A stretch of DNA of 32,332 nucleotides from UBA3006 sp031401235 (GCA_031401235.1 JANNRJ010000032.1:1-32332); one strand, 5' to 3'; counted from the first letter of the stretch, positions 15,497 to 24,583 are shown. Numbers and translations: made by a program. The notes: a model not told the origin generated them from the letters alone.

Positions 15497-16531
15497 GTGC
15501 CAAAGCCTCTAGCGTCTACCACTGTGTTTCCAACCATTGATTGGGTGTCTGCAATTCCAGATTCAGATGTAGATGCCATTCGACTGCGGCATGAAATAGC
15601 CGCCGTCATTGGGGATCAAGAACACACAGGAACAACTTTCGCATTGTTGGCTATACACAGAGGTCGACTGGTAGCAGAAGAGTATTCCGAGGGAACAAAT
15701 CGAGATACGACACTGATCTCGTGGTCGATGGCGAAGAGTTTCACCCACGCTTTAGTCGGAATTGCACTTGGGGATGACCTCGTCAATCCCTCTGCTAATG
15801 CATTGATTAGCCAATGGCACAATGATCGTCGCCATGACATCACATTGCAACACCTATTGAACATGCGCTCCGGTTTGTCCTGGGTGGAAGACTATGTGGA
15901 CGGCGATGCATCAGATGTCATCGACATGCTCTTTGGTTCTGGAATTGGTGATCATGCCGCTTACGCAATTGCCCAAAGGCTTGTCGAACCCCCTGGAAGT
16001 ACATGGTTGTATTCATCGGGAACTACAAACATCATTTGTCGAATCATCGGGGACGTGCTGGGGGATACTCCTGGTATAAGCGACAAGATGTCCGCATTCA
16101 TCCAAATTCGATTATTTGATGCATTGGGTATGACGAGTGCCACGGCACAATTCGATGCTGCAGGAACATTCGTTGGGTCGTCGTATGTATTTGCAACCGC
16201 TCGCGACTTCGCCAAATTTGGATACCTCTATCTCAAAGATGGAATGTGGAGTGATCAGCGAATTCTCCCGGTGGGCTGGGTGGATCAAGCCCGCATTGTC
16301 ACCGCTTATGATCCTGATTCGGGACTGGGATATGGAGCGCATTGGTGGACATTGCCTAACGAAGCGATGAGTCTCGCGGCATGTGGGTACGAGGGCCAAT
16401 ACATCATGGTTATCCCTCAACGCGACCTTGTTCTCGTTCGGCTCGGGAAAACACCCGCCGAAAAACGAAATAAACTCGTCGATTCACTAATTTCAATCAT
16501 TGATACTTTTCCAAAAAATTCTTTCAACTGA
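15497..16531 (+). CDS. Serine beta-lactamase-like hydrolase (class C / NylB type)
   Basis: A beta-lactamase-fold serine hydrolase, 344 residues. The nucleophile motif SMAK is at residues 77-80 and the Tyr motif YSS at 172-174 in WLYSSGTTN; a HWW follows near 284 as the third motif. This set fits esterases and 6-aminohexanoate-dimer hydrolases better than true beta-lactamases. No signal peptide is seen, so it is probably cytosolic. The start is uncertain: GTG at 15497 has AGAGGG almost touching it, while GTG at 15524 has TAGCGT eight bases upstream and loses only nine poorly conserved residues. It overlaps the convergent YeiH gene by eight bases. Confidence 0.85.
   Translation: MPKPLASTTVFPTIDWVSAIPDSDVDAIRLRHEIAAVIGDQEHTGTTFALLAIHRGRLVAEEYSEGTNRDTTLISWSMAKSFTHALVGIALGDDLVNPSANALISQWHNDRRHDITLQHLLNMRSGLSWVEDYVDGDASDVIDMLFGSGIGDHAAYAIAQRLVEPPGSTWLYSSGTTNIICRIIGDVLGDTPGISDKMSAFIQIRLFDALGMTSATAQFDAAGTFVGSSYVFATARDFAKFGYLYLKDGMWSDQRILPVGWVDQARIVTAYDPDSGLGYGAHWWTLPNEAMSLAACGYEGQYIMVIPQRDLVLVRLGKTPAEKRNKLVDSLISIIDTFPKNSFN
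15510..15515 (+). promoter_or_regulatory. Possible -10 box for the serine hydrolase gene
   Basis: TAGCGT lies eight bases before the alternative GTG at 15524. If used, the two divergent genes would have back-to-back -10 boxes 13 bases apart. Confidence 0.3.
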
Positions 16532-17516
16532 TATTGAGAACGTGAACGCCCGCAGCTGAAAGTGCTGCTATCAGCACCCAAGAAAGTACACCGAGCACCA
16601 ATGGTCGAGGGCCGATCGCGCGTAATTTTCGAATATCTACTCCGGCTCCTAATCCAACTAATGCCGCAGCGAGCAGAGACTTTTCTACCCATTTAATATC
16701 CGACGACATGGCATTTGGTAGGTCAATTAAGGAATTGATCGTGATTGCCAATAGAAAGCCAATGATAAACAGTGGAATAAGGGGAGGGCGAGTGCTCGGC
16801 GCAGTAGTCCGACGTCGGACTATCGCGACGCCAGCTACGAGGGGAGCCAAAAGCATGACGCGAGTTAGTTTCACAATGATCGCCGAATGCTGTGCGATTT
16901 CATTTCCGGATGATGCGGTAGCCACGGTTTGGGCTACATCGTGCACGCTTGCCCCAACCCACGATCCAAATTGAACTCCCTCAAAACCGATCAGATTGGC
17001 AATTGGCGGTAGCACAAAGATTGCCAGACTTCCACAAATGGTCACAAGCGCGATTGCATAAGCCATATCGTCATCATTGGCGTCACTCACTGGTCGCATG
17101 GCGGCAATTGCGGAAGCCCCACAAATGGCGAATCCAGTCGCTACCAACAGGCTGAGTCCCGAACTAAGACCCATCCTGCGTCCAAGCCATTGTGTGCCAA
17201 AAAATGTAAATCCGACCACCACCGCGACGAGTGCCAAGCCAGGTGCGCCAACTTCACGCACCTGGGTGAATGACAGCTGAAATCCGAGCAGAACAATTCC
17301 AAAACGCAACAAACTTTTAGCGGAAAAACGCATCCCAGGTCCGCATGTGGCCGGGAGCAGTCCAAAATTGGAGATGAGTGCCCCAAGAACGACCGATATG
17401 ACAAGTGGAGACAGAACGATTGGCGTGAACCGTGCCACCAATGATTCAACGACGAATGCAGCGCAGACCACAAATCCCGTCAGTGTTAATCCGGGCAGCA
17501 ATTCCCGACGGATCAC
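16524..17516 (-). CDS. YeiH/UPF0324 family putative sulfate exporter
   Basis: A cytoplasmic-membrane protein of 330 residues with about ten hydrophobic segments. Landmarks are LLRFGIVLLGFQLSF near residue 69, GFAICGASAIAA near 127 and WVGASVHDVAQTVA near 185, all typical of the Cons_hypoth698 family. The family is linked to sulfite or sulfate export, but the substrate is not settled. The start GTG encodes MIRRELLPG; no clear -10 is seen at leaderless distance. Confidence 0.9.
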   Translation of the reverse strand: MIRRELLPGLTLTGFVVCAAFVVESLVARFTPIVLSPLVISVVLGALISNFGLLPATCGPGMRFSAKSLLRFGIVLLGFQLSFTQVREVGAPGLALVAVVVGFTFFGTQWLGRRMGLSSGLSLLVATGFAICGASAIAAMRPVSDANDDDMAYAIALVTICGSLAIFVLPPIANLIGFEGVQFGSWVGASVHDVAQTVATASSGNEIAQHSAIIVKLTRVMLLAPLVAGVAIVRRRTTAPSTRPPLIPLFIIGFLLAITINSLIDLPNAMSSDIKWVEKSLLAAALVGLGAGVDIRKLRAIGPRPLVLGVLSWVLIAALSAAGVHVLNIS

Positions 17517-17673
17517 AGGTCAATTGTCTCGTTGAGCCGATGATTCACCTTTTCCACCGTACTCGGATCAAGATATGTGATCGGTTTTCGGCTAGGGAAC
17601 TATTGTTGGGCGAATTCCAGTCAAAACAATTCTTCCACTTCTCCGGGCCGGTCACTTTCAACCAACTATTGCC

Positions 17674-18447
17674 GTGACGACAATTACCACCGCATTGGCA
17701 GTATCGGTTGGTCGCGGGTCGAGTGCTTTGTGGGTGATGCTGGCAGTGTTATCTGGGCAACTATCGGTCGGCTGGAGTAACGACTATCTCGACCGGGAGA
17801 GGGACACTCGATCACAACGAATCGATAAACCAATTTTCGCCCAGCAAATCCCCGCGACTCTTGTTGGAGTTTGCGCTGTCGTGGCACTTGTTGTTTGCAT
17901 TCCACTTTCAATGTTTTCTGGTTGGCGAGCCGGAGTTGTTCATCTCCTTGCCGTTTCCCTGGCCTGGATCTACAACTTGAAGTTAAAGTCAACAATTGTC
18001 AGCGCCGTACCTTATTTAGTCGCCTTTGGGCTTCTCCCGGCATTTGTCACCCTTGGGCTTGCTGATCATCCGTGGCCACAGTTGTGGGCCATGATTGCGG
18101 CATCTCTGTTGGGTCTTGGTGCGCACTTTGTGAACGTACTTCCTGACTTTGAAGCCGATCTGGCCACTGGCGTGATCGGGTTACCTCACCGATTGGGTTT
18201 TCGGAAGTCATTGTTGCTGGGAGCTACTTTTATTGCGATGTCAACGGGTGTCATCGCACTTTTTGCAATTGAGTCGGTGAGTCAAGTTCGGAATGCTTTC
18301 TTCGTCATTGCACTTGGCGGGGCATTTGCGATATTGATTACTGGATTGTCGGGACGACTCCGTGCCGCATGGACGCTAACGCTGTGTCTGGCTGGGCTCA
18401 GTGTGACTGCTCTCATTGTCAATGGCAGTTCGATTGTCAGCAGGTGA
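17674..18447 (+). CDS. UbiA-family prenyltransferase
   Basis: An integral membrane prenyltransferase. The first Asp-rich motif NDYLDRERD is at residues 36-44 and the second, LPDFEADLATG, near 163-173; these bind the Mg2+-diphosphate of the isoprenoid donor. The chain is 257 residues from GTG at 17674. The same frame stays open upstream from 17596 and encodes LLRAGHFQPT just before the GTG, which looks like the usual start of the family, yet contains no ATG, GTG or TTG. The true start is therefore unclear (an ATT at 17614 lies seven bases after TATTGT). Related proteins act in quinone or lipid synthesis; the aromatic acceptor cannot be told from sequence. Confidence 0.85.
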   Translation: MTTITTALAVSVGRGSSALWVMLAVLSGQLSVGWSNDYLDRERDTRSQRIDKPIFAQQIPATLVGVCAVVALVVCIPLSMFSGWRAGVVHLLAVSLAWIYNLKLKSTIVSAVPYLVAFGLLPAFVTLGLADHPWPQLWAMIAASLLGLGAHFVNVLPDFEADLATGVIGLPHRLGFRKSLLLGATFIAMSTGVIALFAIESVSQVRNAFFVIALGGAFAILITGLSGRLRAAWTLTLCLAGLSVTALIVNGSSIVSR

Positions 18448-18500
18448 ACAAAAGTCGCGAAAGCGTGGGTTAGATTGGCGAGAACGGAACGGAGAGACTC

Positions 18501-20702
18501 GTGAAACGACTGCTTGTTGTTTTTGCTGTTGGTGTGAGTTCGTTGATGGTCGGCACTGGTATCGCCCATGGTGCCATTGGCTCGGGGTCCGCTTGTACAA
18601 AGGTGGGACAAACGGTCACTGTCAAGGTGAAAAAGAAAGTGACCGTTTATATTTGTAGGAAGGAAGGCAAGAAGAAAGTTTGGCGCCTGAATTCGCCTGT
18701 AGGTACACCAATAGATAATCCGGGTGGAGTTGTGGGCAACCCAGTCGGAGGCGGGATTACTACTTCACCGGTGAAAGAAATTAGTTCAAGCTACGCGGTG
18801 TTACCAGAATCTCCATATACCCGAATTTCTCCGTCGGCGATTCCGACCGGCTATTTGGCCGCTACCGGACTTGCTTCCACAACGGGCACCACGCTATTTG
18901 ACCATCCAAGTGGACTTGCTTCCAATGGAACGAATCTTGTTCTAGTTGATCGAGGGAATAATCGAGTTCTCGTTTGGAATGTGGCGCCAACATCTTCGTC
19001 AACTCAACCCGACTTTGTACTTTGCCAGTCGTCAACGACTGCGACGGCAAGTGGTGCGGGACTCAACCAATGCAACTGGCCGAGTGATGCCGTGGTAACA
19101 ACTACTGGAAAATTGCTTGTTGTCGACACCGACAACAATCGAATTCTGGTCTGGAACTCGATGCCAACATCAACCGGTCAGAGTGCAAGTTATGCAATAG
19201 GCCTTGGCACCGATGCCTGGCCATGGGGCGTTTGGTCCGATGGCACCAAATTGGTGGCATCTCTGGCGACCAAGTCTCAATTGAAGATTTGGAATTCGTT
19301 TCCCGCAACTGGAACCGAGCCAGCAGATGTCACATTGACTGGGGATGCATCAAATTGTATTGGAACGCCTCGCGGAGTAGTAAGTAATGGAACCGCGATC
19401 ATCGTTGGCGACCACAATGGAAAATGTGCATCAATGTCGGCGGCCCATGTGTTTGCAACTTGGCCGACGTCTTCAAGTGCTCCGGTCACTTATAACATCG
19501 TGCCGGAGGATCCAAACTATGCATGGCCACACGGTACGTTCAACTCATCCACGGGAAAGATGTATTTATTATCGAAATTCCTCCTGGAATATCCTGGAGC
19601 CCCCGGCTCGCTTCCAAGCGGAACGAAATTAGCTACCGGAACACCATTTGAAGGTGGCGATGGAGGCGATGTAGAGCTCGTCAATGGCTATATGTATGTG
19701 TCGGAATACAACGGCAACCGAGTCGCGGTATTCAATGGAATTCCGTCAGCCTCCGCTGCAGCATCCTTCTACCTAGGCTCGCCGGGAGTTGATTCGTCGA
19801 CCCCGAATACTGTCTTCAATACATTGAAAACGAACTACCTGATCACCAATCCTCAAGTGGCAACTTTGGGTGGAGCAATGGCGATCAATAGTGATTTTGA
19901 TAGAAGTATTTATGTATGGAAGTCGATACCGGCCACCGATGGCGCCAAACCGGATCTGGTGTGGTCAATGCAGAACCAAAATGCCACCAATCCGCTCATG
20001 AAGATGGACTTTCAACCCGATTCGTCAGCCGCAACAACCGCTGCTGACGGAAAGCCGCTCTATGCGGCAGCGGGCGATCGAACCTTTGTTGTGTGGCGTG
20101 GGATCCCCACCAAAACCACCGATTTGCCTGCGCTGAATATCAAAGACTCGATCGGCAACGTAACCTTTGGTGGCAAGTTACGGGTTGCCGCCGACAGTCG
20201 GTACTTCTACATACTTGATGGTGACGCAAAAAAGATATATGTCTGGAGTGGGCTGCCAACCGATTCGAGCGATAGCCCCGATTTTTCAATCAGCGCGGAT
20301 GTGAATCGAATTCGTTCCGATGGAACTTGGTTGGTCGGTACAAGTCTGTATATCTCTCGGCACATACTGTTGTGGTCGGTGTCGTCGTTGTCGCAAAATG
20401 TTGTTGAGACAGGATCTGTGACTTTGGCGATGAACTTGCCCCAGGACGCGCTGGTTGCCAACAGCGTTCTCTATGTTGCCGACACCTCGTTTCACCGAGT
20501 CTTGGTCTGGAACAGCGTTTCAGCGGCAATGGCAGGCGGCTTGCCCGATGCCTATTTGGGGGCCACTTCATCGTCGGATACTGGTCCAGCACATACCGCA
20601 GTCGAAATGAGGTGGCCAGCCTCTCTCTGGGTATCAAACGGGTATTTGTGGGTCGGTGAGCGCAAATTTGGTCATCGAGTGCTTCGTTACGCGTTGAGTT
20701 AA
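18501..20702 (+). CDS. Secreted NHL-like beta-propeller repeat protein
   Basis: A 733-residue exported protein. Residues 1-24 are a signal peptide. A short Cys-containing module follows (CTKVGQTV ... VYICRKEGKKKVW, residues about 32-65), seen in other exported actinobacterial proteins. From about residue 120 on there are some 11 irregular repeats with the theme LVVDxxNNRxLVWNxxPTxxxxxPD, as in LLVVDTDNNRILVWNSMPTS and LYVADTSFHRVLVWNS. Eleven to twelve units would build one or two propellers. The role is probably binding to surface or extracellular ligands; no catalytic motif is seen. GTG at 18501 has GGAGAG four bases upstream. Confidence 0.82.
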   Translation: MKRLLVVFAVGVSSLMVGTGIAHGAIGSGSACTKVGQTVTVKVKKKVTVYICRKEGKKKVWRLNSPVGTPIDNPGGVVGNPVGGGITTSPVKEISSSYAVLPESPYTRISPSAIPTGYLAATGLASTTGTTLFDHPSGLASNGTNLVLVDRGNNRVLVWNVAPTSSSTQPDFVLCQSSTTATASGAGLNQCNWPSDAVVTTTGKLLVVDTDNNRILVWNSMPTSTGQSASYAIGLGTDAWPWGVWSDGTKLVASLATKSQLKIWNSFPATGTEPADVTLTGDASNCIGTPRGVVSNGTAIIVGDHNGKCASMSAAHVFATWPTSSSAPVTYNIVPEDPNYAWPHGTFNSSTGKMYLLSKFLLEYPGAPGSLPSGTKLATGTPFEGGDGGDVELVNGYMYVSEYNGNRVAVFNGIPSASAAASFYLGSPGVDSSTPNTVFNTLKTNYLITNPQVATLGGAMAINSDFDRSIYVWKSIPATDGAKPDLVWSMQNQNATNPLMKMDFQPDSSAATTAADGKPLYAAAGDRTFVVWRGIPTKTTDLPALNIKDSIGNVTFGGKLRVAADSRYFYILDGDAKKIYVWSGLPTDSSDSPDFSISADVNRIRSDGTWLVGTSLYISRHILLWSVSSLSQNVVETGSVTLAMNLPQDALVANSVLYVADTSFHRVLVWNSVSAAMAGGLPDAYLGATSSSDTGPAHTAVEMRWPASLWVSNGYLWVGERKFGHRVLRYALS

Positions 20703-20721
20703 ATCGTTTTGCCATGAGTTA

Positions 20722-21645
20722 TTACGGGTGAATCGGCACGTTCTGCTCGACGGTCGGATCTGCTCGTGACTCCACTAATGCAAGTGCCAGAACTGCACCG
20801 ATAACAAAGGCGCCTCCAATGAGTCGTGTGGCTGACAATCGCTCAGCAAAAAATAGATGACCGGCGACAATCGCTACAACCGGCTCAAAGGTCATGATCA
20901 CGGACGATGATGCTGCACCAATGACCCTGACACCGGCGAACAGCGCAACCGTTGCACAGGCCGTCGAGAAGACACCCAGCAGTACAGCATTCATCCACCC
21001 GGTTGCATCGGTTGGGAAACTCACCGCCACCGAGTTTGGCGCAAATAGCCAATACAGCGCATACGACGATGCCGAACCGATCATCACGATATTCACTCCT
21101 GTATATAAGTCTGTTTTGGGCATCACTCGAACACTGATGATCATGTATATGGAGTATTCGAGAGAAGCTCCCAATACCAACAACACACTGGTCAAGTTTC
21201 CGCCACCTACTTGACCGACCGTGATGACAACTCCGATCAGGGTAAACACTAAACAAATTGCGACGACTCGATTTGGTTTGTGATGATTCACCCACCATGA
21301 AAGCAAAATGATGAATACTGGATTGCTATAAAAAATCACCACCGCCAAACCACTGTCGATGTTTTTGAGTGCGGTGAAATACATCAGGGTGCCGAGAAAG
21401 AATCCAATAGATCCAAGCAGAAAAATTTGGATAAATAGGCGTCGGTTGGGCCAGGAAGAGCCGCGAACGAACAAGGGTCGCAGCGCCAACATCAATATCG
21501 ATGCAATTGTGAAGCGGGCGAACAGAATTCCCACCGCGTCGGCACCATGGGCGAAGGAAAAATTTGCGAATGTAGGGGCAAGGCCAAAGCCAATACTTGC
21601 GACCAGAACAAAGGCAACTCCGAGCGCGCGTTGTCGCTTAATCAC
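20722..21645 (-). CDS. EamA/DMT-family transporter
   Basis: A drug/metabolite-superfamily membrane exporter of 307 residues with ten hydrophobic segments in two EamA halves. The first half has GFGLAPTFANFSFAHGADAVGILFARF, and the second has PVVAIVAGHLFFAERLS, the usual end of the second EamA domain. Substrates in the family range from amino acids to nucleosides; none can be named here. The GTG start is preceded by TAGAGT at six bases, suggesting a leaderless message. It is convergent with the propeller gene, with 19 bases between stops, and divergent from the Lcl-domain gene. Confidence 0.9.
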   Translation of the reverse strand: MIKRQRALGVAFVLVASIGFGLAPTFANFSFAHGADAVGILFARFTIASILMLALRPLFVRGSSWPNRRLFIQIFLLGSIGFFLGTLMYFTALKNIDSGLAVVIFYSNPVFIILLSWWVNHHKPNRVVAICLVFTLIGVVITVGQVGGGNLTSVLLVLGASLEYSIYMIISVRVMPKTDLYTGVNIVMIGSASSYALYWLFAPNSVAVSFPTDATGWMNAVLLGVFSTACATVALFAGVRVIGAASSSVIMTFEPVVAIVAGHLFFAERLSATRLIGGAFVIGAVLALALVESRADPTVEQNVPIHP

Positions 21646-21651
21646 CGTGTG

Positions 21652-21657
21652 ACTCTA
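21652..21657 (-). promoter_or_regulatory. -10 box for a leaderless EamA transcript
   Basis: TAGAGT on the minus strand lies six bases before the GTG at 21645, with no Shine-Dalgarno. Confidence 0.5.
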
Positions 21658-21703
21658 GTCGTGCATGTATACGTTCTTCGAAAATGGGGTAAAACAATGA
21701 TGA

Positions 21704-23026
21704 ATGAATCGTTTACTTTCTCGAACTGTTGTTGCAATTATGTGTTTGACCAGTGCGCTCGCGATCGGATCGTCGCCAGTCTCGGCTGCTTCATGTAGAG
21801 ACGGTGGACCATGCAAACTTGGCGATATGGGTCCGGGTGGCGGTTTCGTGTTTTACGATGCCGGGTCATTGAAGTGGTGGGGTCAATATCTTGAATTCAG
21901 AGGCGCCATCCAGTGGCGAGTTCCGTGGAGTCCAAGTGAGATGGCGTTTACACCGGTGTATCCAAGTTCTGCCGCCGGCGTTTCTGTCTTGAGACAACGA
22001 ATCTTGAGCAAGGAAATTGGATACGGAAAATCGAATACGGTGACGATTATTAATAGGTACGGCAACAGCGGAAACTATGCCGCGCGGGTCGCCAGCCGTG
22101 TTGTGTCACCAAAATCAGACTGGTATTTGCCGTCAAAAAATGAAGCCAACGTCCTGTATAACTATCTCAAGCTTGTCGGCAAGAGCGCGCCAAACGCAAC
22201 CAAATCGGCCACGATCAATCGGAGGTTTACTCAGTCGGCGATGTGGACATCATCAGAGGCGGCCGACTCCTTTGCCTGGTTTCAACTATTCGTTGACGGC
22301 ACTCAATACACAGATGCCAACGGAATCATTCCCGGCCTAAGAGGCAATAAAACTTCGACCATGACTCGTCAGCACGGAACCTCATTTCCGCCAATGCCAC
22401 TGATCGCAACTCCGATTCGGGCATTTCCAGAAGGTGTCGGAACCCCAACTGCTACTCCTGTTGGAGAATATAAAGTCGGATCTCCCGGTCCCGGCGGTGG
22501 AATCGTTTTCTACGACGCCGGCAGTCATCAAAGTTGGGGCAGATATCTGGAAGCGTCTCCGGTCGAATGCGAAGGTGTGGCGTTGCCGTGGAAACCAAAT
22601 GCTGCCGTGCTTCCTCCGCTTTACATAAATACGACTGGTGGGGCCTCCGCGGCGCAGAAACGAGTGCTGGCTAAGGCTGTTGGAATGGGTCAGGTCAACA
22701 CGGCCCTGGTGGTCAGTCGTTACAAATCCAATCTCATGTATGCCGCCCGCTACGCCCAAGAACTCGTTTGTCGCCAAGCCGATGACTGGTTCCTGCCGTC
22801 CAAGGAAGAGATCGATTTCGCGTTCAACAATCTGAAAGCACTCGATAAGCCGCTTGGGGGCTTTGACAAGGGCTACTACTGGACGTCTTCTGAGTATGAC
22901 CTCCAGAACACATGGACGGAGTACTTCACCGATGGTCAACAATTTGATCGTGTCAAGACCCTGTCGGCCAATAAGGCTCCACCGCAGAGACCATTTCGCG
23001 TGCGGGCAATTCGCGCCTTTGGGTAA
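21704..23026 (+). CDS. Secreted protein with two Lcl/DUF1566-like domains
   Basis: A 440-residue exported protein with a signal peptide at residues 1-28 (cut near VSA-AS). Two copies of a domain of about 180 residues follow, roughly 35-230 and 255-440. Each starts with GPGGGxVFYDAGS, continues with YLE, a VLxKxxGxGxxNT helix, YAARxAxELV, DWYLPSK or DWFLPSKEE, and ends with MWTSSE or YYWTSSE plus a terminal IRAF motif. DWxLPS and WTSSE are the hallmarks of the Lcl C-terminal/DUF1566 fold, related to C-type-lectin-like and FGE-like folds and used in binding. The ATG at 21704 is the third of three closely placed ATGs and the only one in frame. The ligand is unknown. Confidence 0.8.
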   Translation: MNRLLSRTVVAIMCLTSALAIGSSPVSAASCRDGGPCKLGDMGPGGGFVFYDAGSLKWWGQYLEFRGAIQWRVPWSPSEMAFTPVYPSSAAGVSVLRQRILSKEIGYGKSNTVTIINRYGNSGNYAARVASRVVSPKSDWYLPSKNEANVLYNYLKLVGKSAPNATKSATINRRFTQSAMWTSSEAADSFAWFQLFVDGTQYTDANGIIPGLRGNKTSTMTRQHGTSFPPMPLIATPIRAFPEGVGTPTATPVGEYKVGSPGPGGGIVFYDAGSHQSWGRYLEASPVECEGVALPWKPNAAVLPPLYINTTGGASAAQKRVLAKAVGMGQVNTALVVSRYKSNLMYAARYAQELVCRQADDWFLPSKEEIDFAFNNLKALDKPLGGFDKGYYWTSSEYDLQNTWTEYFTDGQQFDRVKTLSANKAPPQRPFRVRAIRAFG

Positions 23027-23125
23027 GTGACATCTAACACCACATTTGGGTAGCGAACACAACCTAATCAAAATCTACGCTTGAACTAACGTATTTCGGT
23101 GCGCTCGACTGGAAGGACCTGAGCA

Positions 23126-24532
23126 ATGGATGGAGAACTGAAAGATCGCAGCGATGCGTTGTGGGCAAAGGTGATGATCGGTCTCATGCTGACAGCGATG
23201 AGCATGAGCATTATCGTTCTCGGTGCAATTGGAATCGTGTCGATTGCCAACTCTGACTCGGACTCATCGTCGTTGGCGAGCTCGATTGAGACAGTCGTTG
23301 ACGTGAATCTCAGTGAATTTCAAATCACGATGACTCCCACAGAAATACCCCCAGGTGAGGTGACGTTCAGGATCACCAATGGCGGAACGCAAGTACATGA
23401 TTTTATGATTCCAGATTTGGGGCAAATTTCGCCGATGATAAACCCCGGTGAAACCGTGACCCTTAGTGTCAATATTCCAGATGAAGGCACATTCAAAGTC
23501 ATGTGCGGAGTTGTCGGTCACGAGGCGGCCGGAATGACATCGAGTTTTAAAGTGAGTACCGATGCAACGACGGTCGCCGCGACACCGAATACTGATCCGG
23601 CACTCTCCGATCACAGCGCAATGTCCTGGGAGGATATGGATGCCCTGATGCTCGATGTGGCCAAAAAGTTTCCAGCCGCCACAAAAGGCATAGGGAACAG
23701 CATCTTGGAACCAATTTTGAGTGCCGATGGATTTCAAGAATTTGAACTCACTGCGAGCATCATCAAGTGGGAAATAGAACCAGGCAAGTTTGTCGATGGC
23801 TGGGCGTACAACGGGGAAATCCCCGGTCCGGTGCTGAAGGTAAATGTCGGTGACAAAGTCCGTATTGTTCTAAAAAATGAATTGACCGAATCTACGACCC
23901 TGCATCTACACGGAGTTCGCGTACCCAATGCAATGGACGGCGTAGATCCGTATACCCAAGATCCGATTCCGCCCGGTGGTTCATTCAACTATGAATTCAC
24001 CGCACTTGAACCAAGTGTGGGGATGTATCACTCCCATCACAATGCCCAGGTTCAGGTGCCAAATGGTTTGGCCGGCGCCTTGCTGATCGGTGATTGGAAG
24101 ACGGCCGCAATGACGGCGGCCGGAGATCGAGTCCTTGATACCGATGGGAAAGCCGAGCAAGAAGTCGTGATGGTGCTCAATGACTCGGGAACCATTGGAC
24201 TATCTCTTAATGGAAAGTCATTTCCGGCCACGACTCCATATTCATTGAAGATCGGTGAAACAATGGTGGTCCACTATTTCAATGAAGGCAATATGGCCCA
24301 CCCGATGCATTTGCATCAGCCATCTGGGCTTGTTGTTGCTCGAGACGGCAAGCTATTGGAATCTCCATACTTTGCAGACACGATCACCGTTGGTCCAGGC
24401 GAACGATTGACCGTTGTTTACACAGCCCAAGATGCGGGAGTTTGGGCTTGGCACTGTCACATTCTCACCCACGCCGAGACTCCAACGGGAATGAAGTACA
24501 TGGTGACTGCACTGATAGTCGAACCGGCCTAG
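23126..24532 (+). CDS. Membrane-anchored cupredoxin-multicopper oxidase fusion
   Basis: An extracytoplasmic copper oxidase of 468 residues. A single membrane anchor lies at 14-40. A cupredoxin domain follows (55-145) with a full type 1 copper set: H91, C127, H132 and M137. Then come two multicopper-oxidase domains with the trinuclear and type 1 ligands: H260/H262 in LHLHG, H302/H304 in YHSHH, H392/H395/H397 in AHPMHLH, and H443-C444-H445, H449, M456 in WHCHILTH. Two-domain laccases and copper nitrite reductases share this ligand plan. The extra cupredoxin could pass electrons to the oxidase centre. ATG at 23126 has GGAAGGACC upstream. Electron donor and final acceptor cannot be told from sequence. 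Confidence 0.88.
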   Translation: MDGELKDRSDALWAKVMIGLMLTAMSMSIIVLGAIGIVSIANSDSDSSSLASSIETVVDVNLSEFQITMTPTEIPPGEVTFRITNGGTQVHDFMIPDLGQISPMINPGETVTLSVNIPDEGTFKVMCGVVGHEAAGMTSSFKVSTDATTVAATPNTDPALSDHSAMSWEDMDALMLDVAKKFPAATKGIGNSILEPILSADGFQEFELTASIIKWEIEPGKFVDGWAYNGEIPGPVLKVNVGDKVRIVLKNELTESTTLHLHGVRVPNAMDGVDPYTQDPIPPGGSFNYEFTALEPSVGMYHSHHNAQVQVPNGLAGALLIGDWKTAAMTAAGDRVLDTDGKAEQEVVMVLNDSGTIGLSLNGKSFPATTPYSLKIGETMVVHYFNEGNMAHPMHLHQPSGLVVARDGKLLESPYFADTITVGPGERLTVVYTAQDAGVWAWHCHILTHAETPTGMKYMVTALIVEPA

Positions 24533-24583
24533 CCACTACCGTAGATACGAGCGCATGGTCTCATGCCGAGAAATGGGGAACAT

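Noticed and set aside
15497..16531. True beta-lactamase
   Set aside because: No signal peptide, and the SMAK/YSS/HWW set fits esterase or NylB-type hydrolases better.
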